Positions 1 to 7,666 of a DNA stretch of 51,488 nt are shown in pieces. The translations under genes and the position numbers were made by a program. Origin of the DNA: Clostridia bacterium (lineage in GTDB: Bacteria; Bacillota; Clostridia; Oscillospirales; QAMX01); contig JAFRWU010000077.1 in NCBI GenBank assembly GCA_017441705.1, positions 1 to 51,488 of the forward strand, given 5' to 3'. Each line of letters starts with the position of its first letter. Within the stretch, counting starts at the first letter, position 1. A model generated the notes under the pieces. The model did not search any database, had not been told where the DNA came from, and saw only the letters and a program-made list of their open reading frames with translations.

Positions 1-53
1 ATGGTAAATCCTCCGTGTTCTAATCTGTATTTGTTCCAAATCACACAAAAAAT

Positions 54-85
54 AAAAGAACGGCAAGAAAAACTGCTGTTCTTTT
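54..85 (-). terminator. Rho-independent terminator of the methyltransferase gene
   Basis: On the minus strand an 8-bp stem AAAAGAAC/GTTCTTTT, extended by an inner GCA/TGC pairing, is followed by a T-rich run. It sits about 100 bases past the methyltransferase stop codon. Confidence 0.6.
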
Positions 86-186
86 ACTTTGTGAAAGAGC
101 GCTAAAATGATACCTATTCCATAGAAAAAGCGCCAAAACGATACACGCGCTCAGCTCGACAAACCGGAATTGGTCAGTACAAATGA

Positions 187-945
187 TTACTGCGGCTTAC
201 GGGTAAGATAAAGCACATAAATATCGTTAAATATTACTTTACCTCCATTTTCCACGACCACATTCCGAAGGCCTTCAAAGAAAGCTGTCTTATATGGCTC
301 CGGTATTACGATATGATCACAATGGGTGCCGCAGTAAGAAACGTATTCATCAGGATTCATTACACGTCTCCCTTGAAAATCATGTCTCTCGAAATCTGCA
401 AAGCCATAGTTTTGTGCGTTTTCATATTTGAAACTGCCATGTGTATAAGGAATTTCCGGTTTATAGTATTGATCATAAAGTTTCTGGATTTTCTCGTAGA
501 GTTCCTCGTTTGGCGTTTTGTAATCCGACCTTGTAAGCATCATAGCCAGTATTCCGCCGGGTTTCAACAGTTCAAAAGTTTTTGTAAAAGCGATTTTTTC
601 GGGAATCCACTGAATGGTTGCGGCAGAATAAACCAAATCAAATCGCTGCTGTTTAAAATCATGTGTGATGAAATCATCATTCACAATCTTGAAGTTCACA
701 AACCGATCGTACTTTTCCTTCATTTTTGCATAGAGATGTTTCCCGAGCTCTATGGCGTGATAATCGCATCCTGTCTGCAGGATCGGATCTGTAGCCTGTC
801 CTGTACCCGGTCCAATCTCGAGAACGCTTTTTTCAGGACCGATTTTTGCATAACGAATCAGATATTCAAATAATTCCGGACTGTATCTCGGCCTGAACAG
901 ATCAAATTGTTCAGGAATCGTATCAAAGACTCTTCTGAATTCCAT
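187..945 (-). CDS. Class I SAM-dependent methyltransferase
   Basis: A 252-residue protein with a class I (Rossmann-fold) methyltransferase domain. The SAM-binding glycine-rich motif VLEIGPGTGQ is at residues 41-50, followed by an acidic strand end (HAIELG) and the post-motif region DLVYSAATIQWIP typical of the UbiE/TAM small-molecule methyltransferase group. The start is supported by GGAGGTG twelve bases upstream of ATG. Substrate is not predictable. Base composition is clearly more AT-rich than the rest of the window, and it lies beside a broken four-helix-bundle gene and a repeat array, which suggests acquisition by transfer. It could be cotranscribed with the four-helix-bundle gene 27 bases upstream. 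Confidence 0.85.
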   Translation of the reverse strand: MEFRRVFDTIPEQFDLFRPRYSPELFEYLIRYAKIGPEKSVLEIGPGTGQATDPILQTGCDYHAIELGKHLYAKMKEKYDRFVNFKIVNDDFITHDFKQQRFDLVYSAATIQWIPEKIAFTKTFELLKPGGILAMMLTRSDYKTPNEELYEKIQKLYDQYYKPEIPYTHGSFKYENAQNYGFADFERHDFQGRRVMNPDEYVSYCGTHCDHIVIPEPYKTAFFEGLRNVVVENGGKVIFNDIYVLYLTRKPQ

Positions 946-972
946 GCAAACACCTCCGTCGATTCCGATTTG

Positions 973-1326
973 TCAATCAGAAACCATATTCTGCTTGGCT
1001 GTGTTAACTGAAGAAATAAGCAATCTGCGAATGGAGCCGCAATCATGAAGCAAAGCAGAAAAAGTTTCATCTTTACAAATCTCTGCCCTTTCCATCAATT
1101 CAAGCCAGTATTCTGTTTCATGGCATTCTTTCAGCGCAATTTGAAACTATGAAATAAAATCCGGTCTGCTGTGCGCGTAGTTCGCCTCGCGAATGTTTGC
1201 GCCGATACTGGTGGCGGAGCGTTCCAACTGACTAACAAGGGAATAATGTCCTTTGATACTGTCACACAGTCTGAGTACTTTAACAGCAAAATCCATTGAG
1301 AGCGCAGCAAGTTTGCTTTCAGCCAT
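973..1326 (-). pseudogene. Four-helix-bundle (23S rRNA-IVP family) gene broken by an in-frame amber codon
   Basis: Reading through a single TAG at 1147-1149 gives one continuous frame of 118 codons with the hallmarks of the four-helix-bundle / 23S rRNA intervening-sequence protein family: SQLERSATSIGANIREA in the first half and ALKECHETEYWLELM in the second. Family members usually have Lys (AAG/AAA) where the amber stop stands, so a single point change explains the break. The ATG at 1326 is chosen because AGAGGTG lies six bases upstream; an in-frame GTG nine bases earlier overlaps that site. Relatives occur inside 23S rRNA insertions and with diversity-generating retroelements (Avd). Amber readthrough is not excluded but nothing here supports it. 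Confidence 0.8.
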
Positions 1327-1344
1327 ATGTATCACCTCTTACAC

Positions 1345-1373
1345 ATCATATCATATGAAACGTGAAAGAGCAA
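1345..1373 (-). promoter_or_regulatory. Sigma-A-type promoter for the four-helix-bundle/methyltransferase pair
   Basis: Minus strand TTGCTC, 17-base spacer, TATGAT, ending about 20 bases before the start codon. It abuts the repeat array. Confidence 0.55.
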
Positions 1374-1375
1374 CC

Positions 1376-1550
1376 GTGAAATCGCGGCTTCCGCCGCGGT
1401 GAAATCAACGGCTCACGCCTTTGGTGAAATCGTTCGGCTTTGCCTCCCGGTGAAATGAAATCCGTCCTGCACCCGGTTTTAGCGGGATTTCACCGCAACG
1501 CGATTTCACCCACCAAAGGTGGATTTCACCCGTCCGTAAGGACGGATTTC
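1376..1550. repeat. Palindromic array of GTGAAATC repeats with small hairpins
   Basis: GTGAAATC occurs at 1376, 1399 and 1424, and with one disruption at 1450-1462; then the inverse GATTTCAC occurs at 1486, 1502 and 1522, and truncated at 1545. Between the copies are short hairpins such as GCGGC/GCCGC, CACCAAAGGTG and CCGTCCGTAAGGACGG. The whole block is therefore a large imperfect inverted repeat with direct sub-repeats on each arm. It lies immediately upstream of the four-helix-bundle gene. I see no coding frame in it. It resembles a REP/MITE-like dispersed element or a structured RNA; which one cannot be told from a single copy. Confidence 0.75.
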
Positions 1551-1553
1551 GTT

Positions 1554-1595
1554 GAAAAAAGCGCTTTTGTCTGGTAGACAAAAAGCGCTTTTTTC
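1554..1595. terminator. Bidirectional Rho-independent terminator
   Basis: A long stem AAAAAAGCGCTTTT / AAAAAGCGCTTTTTT closed by GTC/GAC round a short loop, with A/T tracts on both sides. It directly follows the tRNA-Gly gene on the minus strand. Confidence 0.85.
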
Positions 1596-1596
1596 A

Positions 1597-1670
1597 TGGA
1601 GCAGGGTACGGGAGTCGAACCCGCCTATCTGGCTTGGGAAGCCAGCGTACTACCGATGTACTAACCCTGC
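1597..1670 (-). tRNA. tRNA-Gly (anticodon CCC)
   Basis: The minus strand folds as a complete cloverleaf: acceptor GCAGGGT/ACCCTGC, D arm GTAC/GTAC, anticodon stem CTGGC/GCCAG with loop TTCCCAA (anticodon CCC, reading GGG), and T arm with TTCGACT. The 3' CCA is encoded. Discriminator base is U, as usual for bacterial tRNA-Gly. The AT-rich island begins just past its 3' end, a common integration position. Confidence 0.95.
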
Positions 1671-1739
1671 GATCCGGAATGCTTCGTTATTATACACCCG
1701 ATCCGGCAAAGATGCAAGTGTTTTTTTCGAGAAGCTCCG

Positions 1740-2957
1740 TCAAACAGAGTCCGGGGATGACGGGAGGAGTGAATCCGGCTCCGGAAAGGGCCGGGTCCCG
1801 ATCTCCCGCATGATCTCCGCGGGGGAACGGCCGGCGGCGCTCTCTTTCATGATCTGTTCCAGGACGGGAACGGCGTGGCTGAAAAACCGCTTCAGGCCTT
1901 CGCAGAGGATATACTGTCCCGCCTCGCCTTCCGCACTTTTTCCGAACCGGTCCTTGGGGCATCCGCCGCCGCAGAAGCGGAGCCAGGGGCAGGCGCGGCA
2001 TTCGCTTGTCAGCGCGGATTCCTTCCTTTCGCCGAAACGCTTCTGAAATTCGCTTTCGGCCATGCCGGCGAGCTTCCCGGACCGGAGATTTCCGAGCCGG
2101 TGACCGTCGTCCACGAAATGGTCGCAGGAATAAACGGCGCCGTCCTCCTCGGCGATCAGGACGCGGCCGCAGGTTTTCCGCATCGTGCAGAGCGACGCTT
2201 CCCCGCCCGCAAGGATCCGGGCGGTCTCCGCGAAAAGCTGCACGTCGCATTTCCCCAGGTCGTTTTTGACCCATTCGTCGAAAACCGAGACAAGGAATTC
2301 GCCGTAGCCCGCGGGATCCGCCGAGAGCGGTGAAAGCGTTCCGTCCCCGCGCCGGATCACGATGGGGATGAACTGGATCCAGGTGCATCCGGTGTCCCGC
2401 AAGGCGCGGTAGACGCCCGCGGGATCCTTGAGGGACGAGGCGTTGACCGTGCAGAGCAGGTCGGGATCGCCCCCATGACGGCGAAGCCGGGCGATGGCGG
2501 CAAGGACGCGCCGATGCGTCGGCTCCCCTGCGATCGTGAGGCGGTTCCGGTCGTGGATCAGTTCGCTTCCGTCGATGCTGATCCCCACGTCGAAGCGATT
2601 TTCTTTCAGGAAACGGCACCATTCGTCGTTCAGAAGCAGCCCGTTGGTCTGCAGATTGTTCCAGACCTCTCTTCCTTTGGGGATCAGGCGCTTTTCCAGT
2701 TCGACGACCTTTTTGTAGAAACCGATCCCGGCCAGAGTCGGTTCTCCCCCGTGCCAGATGAAGGAGACCGGACCGGCGGAGGAGGCCGCGGCCTCGCGGA
2801 TAAGCTTTTCCAGAAGATCGGCGCTCATCACGGTCTGTTTCGCGTGCGCGGAATACCGCCCCTTTCCCAGGTAATAGCAGTAGCGGCAGCGCATGTTGCA
2901 GCGGGAGCCGACGGGCTTCGCCATCACCACGAGCCCTTCGCTTTTTTCGCCGGTCAC
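1740..2957 (-). CDS. Anaerobic sulfatase-maturating radical SAM enzyme (anSME)
   Basis: A 405-residue radical SAM protein that in this family converts an active-site Cys or Ser of sulfatases to formylglycine. The radical SAM cluster motif CxxxCxxC is at residues 20-27 (CNMRCRYC), followed by WHGGEP and SIDG. The C-terminal SPASM region carries a Cys set typical of anSME (CGRVLIAEEDG...SCDHFV, then CRACPWLRFCGGGCPKDR) that ligates two auxiliary clusters. Start is GTG with AAGGAGG just upstream. It lies 36 bases after the dienelactone hydrolase gene and is probably cotranscribed. No formylglycine sulfatase is present in the window, so its substrate must lie elsewhere; related SPASM maturases act on peptides, but the motif match is to anSME. 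Confidence 0.88.
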   Translation of the reverse strand: MTGEKSEGLVVMAKPVGSRCNMRCRYCYYLGKGRYSAHAKQTVMSADLLEKLIREAAASSAGPVSFIWHGGEPTLAGIGFYKKVVELEKRLIPKGREVWNNLQTNGLLLNDEWCRFLKENRFDVGISIDGSELIHDRNRLTIAGEPTHRRVLAAIARLRRHGGDPDLLCTVNASSLKDPAGVYRALRDTGCTWIQFIPIVIRRGDGTLSPLSADPAGYGEFLVSVFDEWVKNDLGKCDVQLFAETARILAGGEASLCTMRKTCGRVLIAEEDGAVYSCDHFVDDGHRLGNLRSGKLAGMAESEFQKRFGERKESALTSECRACPWLRFCGGGCPKDRFGKSAEGEAGQYILCEGLKRFFSHAVPVLEQIMKESAAGRSPAEIMREIGTRPFPEPDSLLPSSPDSV

Positions 2958-2993
2958 GGTCTCCTCCTTTCTCCGGTTTTCGCCGGGCGGCGG

Positions 2994-3761
2994 CTATTTC
3001 AAATACCGGTCAAAGAAATCAAGGACTTTGTTCCAGGAATCCATGGCCTGCTCGACCCGGTACATGGGCCTGTCGTAGTACCAGAAGCCGTGCCCGGCCC
3101 CGTCGTAGCGGTGAAATTCGTAGTTCTTTCCGAGCTCCCTGAGCTTCGCCTCCAGAACGTTCACGTCCTCCTTCGTGGGATTCCGGTCGTCGTTGCCGAA
3201 GATGCCGAGAAGCGGGCAGGAGAGCCCCGCGGCGCAGTCGATGGGAGCGACCGGACGCGCGGGCGTCAGGCTTTCCGGCGGGCAGACGACCCCGCCGCCC
3301 CAGCAGTCCACCGCCGCGTCGATGCCGGGAAGGGTGGAGGCGGCCAGGAAGGTGTGCCGTCCGCCGGAGCACATGCCGATGCAGCCGGCCCTGCCGTTTG
3401 CGCCCGGCTGGTTTTTCAGGAAGGCGAGGGAGGCCGCCACGTCTTCCATCACGGACTTGTCGGGAACGCCGCCGGCGTCGCGCATCCTGCCGGAGACTTC
3501 GGGAGGCGTGCCGTCGCCGTAATCCTCGTAGATGTTGGGGCAGAGGACGCTGTATCCGTGCATGGCGAAGCGGTTGGAGGTTTCCCGGCACCACTCGTCC
3601 CATCCCGGCATGTGCGGGATCAGAACGATCCCGGGGATCGGACGGTCGGTCATGGGACGCGCCCACCAGGCAGAGACCGGCTTGCCCTCGTGGCCGGGCA
3701 GACGGATCGTTTCGGCGACGAGGCCCGCGCGGTCCTTCACGTGAAATGAATTCCAGGTCAT
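2994..3761 (-). CDS. Dienelactone hydrolase family protein
   Basis: A 255-residue alpha/beta hydrolase of the dienelactone hydrolase family. The nucleophile is Cys131 in GMCSGG (the family elbow GxCxGG), with Asp191/192 in GNDDRNPT and His224 in GAGHGF completing the triad. Length matches the family. The start ATG has AAAGGAG seven bases upstream and a promoter at 3803-3831. The true ester or lactone substrate is unknown; many relatives in gut bacteria have no role in chlorocatechol metabolism. The downstream neighbour is the sulfatase maturase gene, so a role in handling a sulfated or acylated glycan is possible but inferred. Confidence 0.85.
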   Translation of the reverse strand: MTWNSFHVKDRAGLVAETIRLPGHEGKPVSAWWARPMTDRPIPGIVLIPHMPGWDEWCRETSNRFAMHGYSVLCPNIYEDYGDGTPPEVSGRMRDAGGVPDKSVMEDVAASLAFLKNQPGANGRAGCIGMCSGGRHTFLAASTLPGIDAAVDCWGGGVVCPPESLTPARPVAPIDCAAGLSCPLLGIFGNDDRNPTKEDVNVLEAKLRELGKNYEFHRYDGAGHGFWYYDRPMYRVEQAMDSWNKVLDFFDRYLK

Positions 3762-3802
3762 GATGATACTCCTTTCCTTCGGGGGATGTTTTTTCGCTTT
3801 TC

Positions 3803-3831
3803 ATTCTATCACATTTTCCGTCTCTTGAAAA
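3803..3831 (-). promoter_or_regulatory. Promoter of the dienelactone hydrolase operon
   Basis: Minus strand TTTTCA, 17-base spacer, TAGAAT; good -10 box, weak -35 box. Confidence 0.5.
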
Positions 3832-3989
3832 GAGAAAAGAAAACGGTGCGCCCGGAGGACGCGCCGCGGATCCGGTTTCCGGACGCCCCGGACAGGCCGC
3901 GCGGACCGTCTCCGTTCCCTTCCGCGGAGACAGAATACCGTACGTCTTCTGCGGGGTGGGGGAAACCGCACCGTACGATACCGACGGAG

Positions 3990-4021
3990 AAAGGCCTTCG
4001 GAGAGCTCTCCGAAGGCCTTT
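3990..4021. terminator. Perfect palindromic terminator after the thioesterase gene
   Basis: A 32-base perfect palindrome, AAAGGCCTTCGGAGAG and its complement, lies 11 bases past the thioesterase stop. A-tract and T-tract are short, so it can work on either strand. The remaining 160 bases to the next promoter show a further weak stem (GTCTCCG/CGGAGAC) but no gene. Confidence 0.7.
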
Positions 4022-4032
4022 ATGCGCTGCGT

Positions 4033-4428
4033 TTACTTCCCCAGATGGAACCCCGTGACGGACAGCTCCGCCACTGCGGTGCCGAGCTCGTCCCGTACCG
4101 GGATACGGTAGAAGCAGGTGCTTCGCCCGTCCTTGACGCAGTGCGCCTCGGCGGTAAGCACGCCGCCCTTCGGGGCGCTGAGGTATGCGATCTGGGAGGA
4201 GATCGCAACCGTCCCGGGATTCTGCCAGTTGGAGGCGACGGCAAAAGCGAGATCGGCCAGAGTGAAGATCGCTCCGCCCATCACGCCGCCCAGGGCGTTG
4301 CGGTGCAGGTCGGTAAGGACCAGGGAACACTTCGCGGTTTTTTCACCGACCTCGTCGATCTCGCATCCGGCGGAGGAGGCGAAGCGGTCGTTCCGGAAAT
4401 AGGCGCGGATCTCTTCAAGCGTCTGCAA
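4033..4428 (-). CDS. PaaI-family hotdog-fold thioesterase
   Basis: A 131-residue single hotdog domain like PaaI/YbgC-group acyl-CoA thioesterases: HRNALGGVMGGAIFTLADLAFAVA is the conserved helix region, in which the segment HRNALGGV.GG.....AD holds the usual catalytic Asn/Asp positions. Translation appears to start at TTG (4428), because GGAGG lies seven bases upstream and no in-frame ATG fits. It begins 12 bases after the symporter stop codon, so it is translated from the same T-box-controlled transcript. The acyl-CoA substrate is unknown; PaaI homologues often clear aryl-acetyl-CoA intermediates, which would fit an aromatic amino acid link but is not shown. Confidence 0.82.
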   Translation of the reverse strand: MQTLEEIRAYFRNDRFASSAGCEIDEVGEKTAKCSLVLTDLHRNALGGVMGGAIFTLADLAFAVASNWQNPGTVAISSQIAYLSAPKGGVLTAEAHCVKDGRSTCFYRIPVRDELGTAVAELSVTGFHLGK

Positions 4429-4440
4429 AGGGAGCCCTCC

Positions 4441-6003
4441 TCATTCTTCCTCGCCCGTGCCGATGGAATCGGTGACGGCCACGGTGACCTTCCGGTCGTA
4501 GCAGGAGAAGATGGAAGCGACCTTCTCTTTGGACGGCGCTTTGGAAAGGATGCTGACCAGGGGTACGATGACGAATCCGGCCAGCATGCAGAAGGCGCCC
4601 GCGTTGATCGGAGACTGCAGGATCCCGGGGAAGTAGGGACGGAAGAAGATGTTCAGAAGCATCACCGCGGTGGAGAAGAAAAAGTTGACCGCGCAGGAAA
4701 GCTTCGTGGTCCGCTTCCAGTAGAGCCCAAACAGGAAGGGGGCGAGGAACGCGCCGGCCAGAGCGCCCCAGGACACGCCCATCAGCTGCGCGATGAAGGT
4801 GACGTTCGCGCGGTACTGCAGGATGGCGATGACCGCGGAGATCGCGATGAAGACCGCGATCAGGATCCGCATGGTGAAAAGCTGGCCCTTTTCGCTCATG
4901 TTCTTCTTCAGATTGCCCTTGATGAAGTCGAGGGTGAGGGTGGAGCTGGAGGTCAGGACCAGCGAGGAAAGGGTCGACATGGAGGCCGAGAGCACCAGGA
5001 TCACCACCAGGGCGATCAGGATCGCGGGAAGGCCGGAGAGCATGGCGGGGATGATCGCGTCGAAGCCTTCCTTCGCAACGTCCACCTTGTCGCCGAAGAG
5101 CCGGCCGAAGCCGCCCAGGAAGTAGCAGCCGCCCGCCACCACCGTGGCGAAGATCGTGGAAATGACCATGCCCTTGTTGATGGCCTTTTCGCTTTTGATG
5201 GCGTAGAACTTCTGCACCATCTGCGGAAGGCCCCAGGTGCCCAGCGACGTCAGGATCATCACGCCCAGAAGGTTCACCGGATCGGGGCCGAAGAAGGAGG
5301 CGAAGATGCCGGGGGAGGAGGAAACGGCCTCGTCGTTGACTTTGGCAAGCGTATCCAGCGCCGCAAGGAACCCGCCCTGACTTTTCAGCACCGCTACCAC
5401 CACGGCGACGATGCCGAACAGCATGATGACGCCCTGGATGAAGTCGTTCATGGCGGTGGCCATGTATCCGCCGGCGATGACGTACACGCCGGTAAGGACC
5501 GCCATCACGACGACGCAGATCGAGTAGTCGACGTTGAAGGCCATGCCGAAGAGCCGGCTCAGACCGTTGTAGAGCGAGGCGGTGTAGGGGATCAGGAAGA
5601 GGAAGATCACCGCCGAGGAGAAAAGCTTCAGGCCGGAGCTCTGGAACCTGGCGTCAAAGAACTGCGGCATGGTGGCGGAATTGAGATGCTGGGTCATGAT
5701 GCGGGTGCGTCTTCCGAGGACCGCCCACGCCAGAAGCGAGCCGAGGAACGCGTTGGCGATGCCGACCCAGGTGGCGGCGATGCCGTATTTCCAGCCGAAC
5801 TGGCCCGCGTAACCGACGAAGATGACCGCCGAGAAGTAGGAGGTGCCGTAGGCGAAGGCCGTCAGCCACGGTCCGACGTTCCGGCCGCCCAGCACGAAGC
5901 CCGAGACGTCGGTGCTGTGTTTCCGGCAGTAAAGGCCGACGAAAACCATCACGCCGAAGAAGATCACCAGAAGAAGGATCTTCACGAAAAGATCAAACCA
6001 CAT
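4441..6003 (-). CDS. Sodium:solute symporter (SSS family)
   Basis: A 520-residue integral membrane protein with about 13 hydrophobic helices and the SSS/PutP signature near the N terminus: DVSGFVLGGRNVGPWLTAFAYGTSYFSAV (residues about 32-60), then GGYMATAMNDFIQG, as in the LeuT-fold sodium-coupled symporters. Substrate is not readable from the family alone; proline, pantothenate, sugars, sialic acid and others occur. The leader immediately upstream is a T-box, which points to an amino acid or a compound linked to it. The ATG at 6003 is preferred to the in-frame GTG at 6012 because GCGAG lies eight bases before it. A thioesterase gene follows in the same transcript. Confidence 0.88.
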   Translation of the reverse strand: MWFDLFVKILLLVIFFGVMVFVGLYCRKHSTDVSGFVLGGRNVGPWLTAFAYGTSYFSAVIFVGYAGQFGWKYGIAATWVGIANAFLGSLLAWAVLGRRTRIMTQHLNSATMPQFFDARFQSSGLKLFSSAVIFLFLIPYTASLYNGLSRLFGMAFNVDYSICVVVMAVLTGVYVIAGGYMATAMNDFIQGVIMLFGIVAVVVAVLKSQGGFLAALDTLAKVNDEAVSSSPGIFASFFGPDPVNLLGVMILTSLGTWGLPQMVQKFYAIKSEKAINKGMVISTIFATVVAGGCYFLGGFGRLFGDKVDVAKEGFDAIIPAMLSGLPAILIALVVILVLSASMSTLSSLVLTSSSTLTLDFIKGNLKKNMSEKGQLFTMRILIAVFIAISAVIAILQYRANVTFIAQLMGVSWGALAGAFLAPFLFGLYWKRTTKLSCAVNFFFSTAVMLLNIFFRPYFPGILQSPINAGAFCMLAGFVIVPLVSILSKAPSKEKVASIFSCYDRKVTVAVTDSIGTGEEE

Positions 6004-6097
6004 TTGAATCACTCGCTTTCTTTAGGGAGTCTTTGTTTGCCCGCCGGAGCGGGAGGGGAGAGGACCAGCGAAGGTTTCTCCGGCGGGATCCGCCCGC

Positions 6098-6373
6098 AAA
6101 AAAACCTCCGCGTCCCCTTGGGGACACAGAGGGCGAAATTTCTTCCGCGGTACCACCTCAGTTCGCCGTCTCCTCGCGGAGCCGGCCTTACGGGATACGA
6201 AGCCATATCCCTTCCGCGGTAACGGGCGGACCCGGCTTTCCTACTCGATACGATCTTTCGGATCGCTGCTCGGAAGGGTAATTCAGACGCTGCTTTCCGC
6301 CGCCTTCACACCGCCGGCGGCTCTCTGGGGGAAAGATCTCAGGGTCTTACTTGATCTTCGTCATCGCAGATAA
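6098..6373 (-). promoter_or_regulatory. T-box leader (tRNA-sensing riboswitch) upstream of the symporter
   Basis: The minus strand carries the T-box sequence GGTGGTACCGCGG (6145-6157), a Stem I with the AGTA and CAGAGAG elements, and the specifier-loop context CTGAATTACCCTTCCGAGC about 93 bases after the predicted start. The T-box is followed by a terminator stem CCTCTGTGTCCCC/GGGGACGCGGAGG and seven T residues (6098-6132). The variable base after GG is U, which pairs with a discriminator A. The best specifier reading is TAC (Tyr) at 6278-6280; TTA (Leu), one base over, is less likely in this GC-rich genome. Uncharged tRNA would stabilise the antiterminator and switch on the symporter and thioesterase. 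Confidence 0.9.
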
Positions 6374-6380
6374 CGATAGG

Positions 6381-6409
6381 ATTTTACCACGCCAACGCGA
6401 TAAAGTCAA
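6381..6409 (-). promoter_or_regulatory. Promoter of the T-box transcript
   Basis: Minus strand TTGACT, exact 17-base spacer, TAAAAT; start of transcription expected near 6373. Confidence 0.85.
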
Positions 6410-6500
6410 GAGTTTTTTTTAAACTTTTTGCCGCCGCGGGAAAACGGCTGCGGATCGCGCCGGAAAAGGAGACGGGACCGGCTTCGGGATCGCGGATAAA

Positions 6501-6530
6501 CGGCGGCCGCGCAGGTCCGCGCGGCCGCCG
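6501..6530 (-). terminator. Terminator at the end of the lyase operon
   Basis: A GC-rich stem CGGCGGCCGCGC/GCGCGGCCGCCG, followed on the minus strand by TTTAT, 23 bases past the SGNH hydrolase stop. Confidence 0.65.
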
Positions 6531-6553
6531 GGTGTGTTCCGGAACCGGAAGGG

Positions 6554-7603
6554 TCAGAGAAGGAGCCGGTTTTCCCGGACGACCTTTTCCAGGGCGCGCG
6601 CCATGGAAAGGAATCCCAGATCGGTGGGATGACATCCGTCCACGGTACCCTCGTCCCGGCAAAGGCGCGTCAGCGCCTTGCCGTCCAGAAGCCAGACCCG
6701 CGTATCCCCGGCGCGCCGGGCGTTTTCCACCGTGGCGCGGATGATCCCGAGCCGTTCCTTTTCCTCCTTCGTCAGGAAGTGCTTCGGGCGTGACATGACG
6801 ACGATGGGAAGGTCGGGATGCGCTTCCCGCACGGCGCGGAACATCTTTTCGTGGGTAGCCCGCAGATGCTCCGCCGTGGGGGCGTTGTGGTCGTAATCGT
6901 AGACGAAGATCGACATGGAAAGCGATTTCACGTAATCGATCATCGGATCCTCGGCCTTCGCGTTTCCGGAGAAGCCGAGATTGATATAGTCCGCGTCGAA
7001 GGCGCGGGAGAAGATCGCCTGGTAGCAGGTGCCGGGACGGGAAGCGCACCCGCCCTGGGTGATGGAGGAGCCGTAGAAGACCACCGGGACCGGGTTCCGG
7101 TACGGCGCGGGGGAAAGCGGCGGGCAGTCTTTGTCAAGACCGATATAAAGCTCCTTTACGCCGGAATACAGGGGGAATTCGATCAGGATTTCCCGCTCCT
7201 TTTTCCGTCCGAGGGCGAGGACCCCTTCGAATTCCTCCGCCACGTCCATGGGGGGAAGGAAGGTCCCGGTGTAGCGCCCGTCGGCGTAAAGATCGAAGCC
7301 CGCGCTGCCGGTCAGGGCGAAATGCGGCATCTTGCCCGGGGCGTCCAGCCGCGCGAGGATCGCGATCCGGCGGCTGGCGGTGCGGAAGCGCACCCGCCCG
7401 CCCGCGGTGTTCGTGTGCAGGAAGGCGACGCCCTCGCTGACTACCTTCGCGACCTTCTCGGGCATGCGGCGATATTGACCGCCCTCCCGGAAGACGCCGC
7501 AGATCTCAAAGGGCTTGCCGTCCGTTGAGAAATAGCGCAGTCCGTTTTTCCGGAATACGCCCTCCACCCGGAAATTGCGGTCGATTTCGTCGATTTTCGC
7601 CAT
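6554..7603 (-). CDS. SGNH/GDSL-type esterase with N-terminal beta domain
   Basis: A 349-residue protein. The first ~165 residues look like a beta-sandwich accessory domain, the rest is an SGNH hydrolase: block I YGSSITQGG with the catalytic Ser, block II GFSGNAK with the oxyanion Gly, and block V DGCHPTDLG with the Asp/His pair. This two-domain layout is that of bacterial carbohydrate acetylesterases (CE2/CE20-like). No signal peptide is visible, so it should act inside the cell on imported acetylated oligosaccharides. ATG has AAGGAGG nearby. Last gene of the operon led by the heparinase II/III-like lyase. Confidence 0.85.
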   Translation of the reverse strand: MAKIDEIDRNFRVEGVFRKNGLRYFSTDGKPFEICGVFREGGQYRRMPEKVAKVVSEGVAFLHTNTAGGRVRFRTASRRIAILARLDAPGKMPHFALTGSAGFDLYADGRYTGTFLPPMDVAEEFEGVLALGRKKEREILIEFPLYSGVKELYIGLDKDCPPLSPAPYRNPVPVVFYGSSITQGGCASRPGTCYQAIFSRAFDADYINLGFSGNAKAEDPMIDYVKSLSMSIFVYDYDHNAPTAEHLRATHEKMFRAVREAHPDLPIVVMSRPKHFLTKEEKERLGIIRATVENARRAGDTRVWLLDGKALTRLCRDEGTVDGCHPTDLGFLSMARALEKVVRENRLLL

Positions 7604-7666
7604 GTTGTATTCCTCCTTCGGCGCGGTGCGCGCCGTATACTCGTTCGGGATTCGCGGGAAAACGCC

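Noticed and set aside
858..1070. 70-residue frame overlapping the four-helix-bundle remnant
   Set aside because: It runs in a different frame across the broken gene and the methyltransferase start; it resembles no family.
1376..1550. Possible CRISPR array
   Set aside because: The repeats are only eight bases, spacers are hairpins, and half of the repeats are inverted.
4045..6222. 725-residue open frame on the plus strand
   Set aside because: It is antisense to the thioesterase, symporter and T-box, is full of Gly, Glu, Asp and His as expected of a high-GC shadow, and has no ribosome site.
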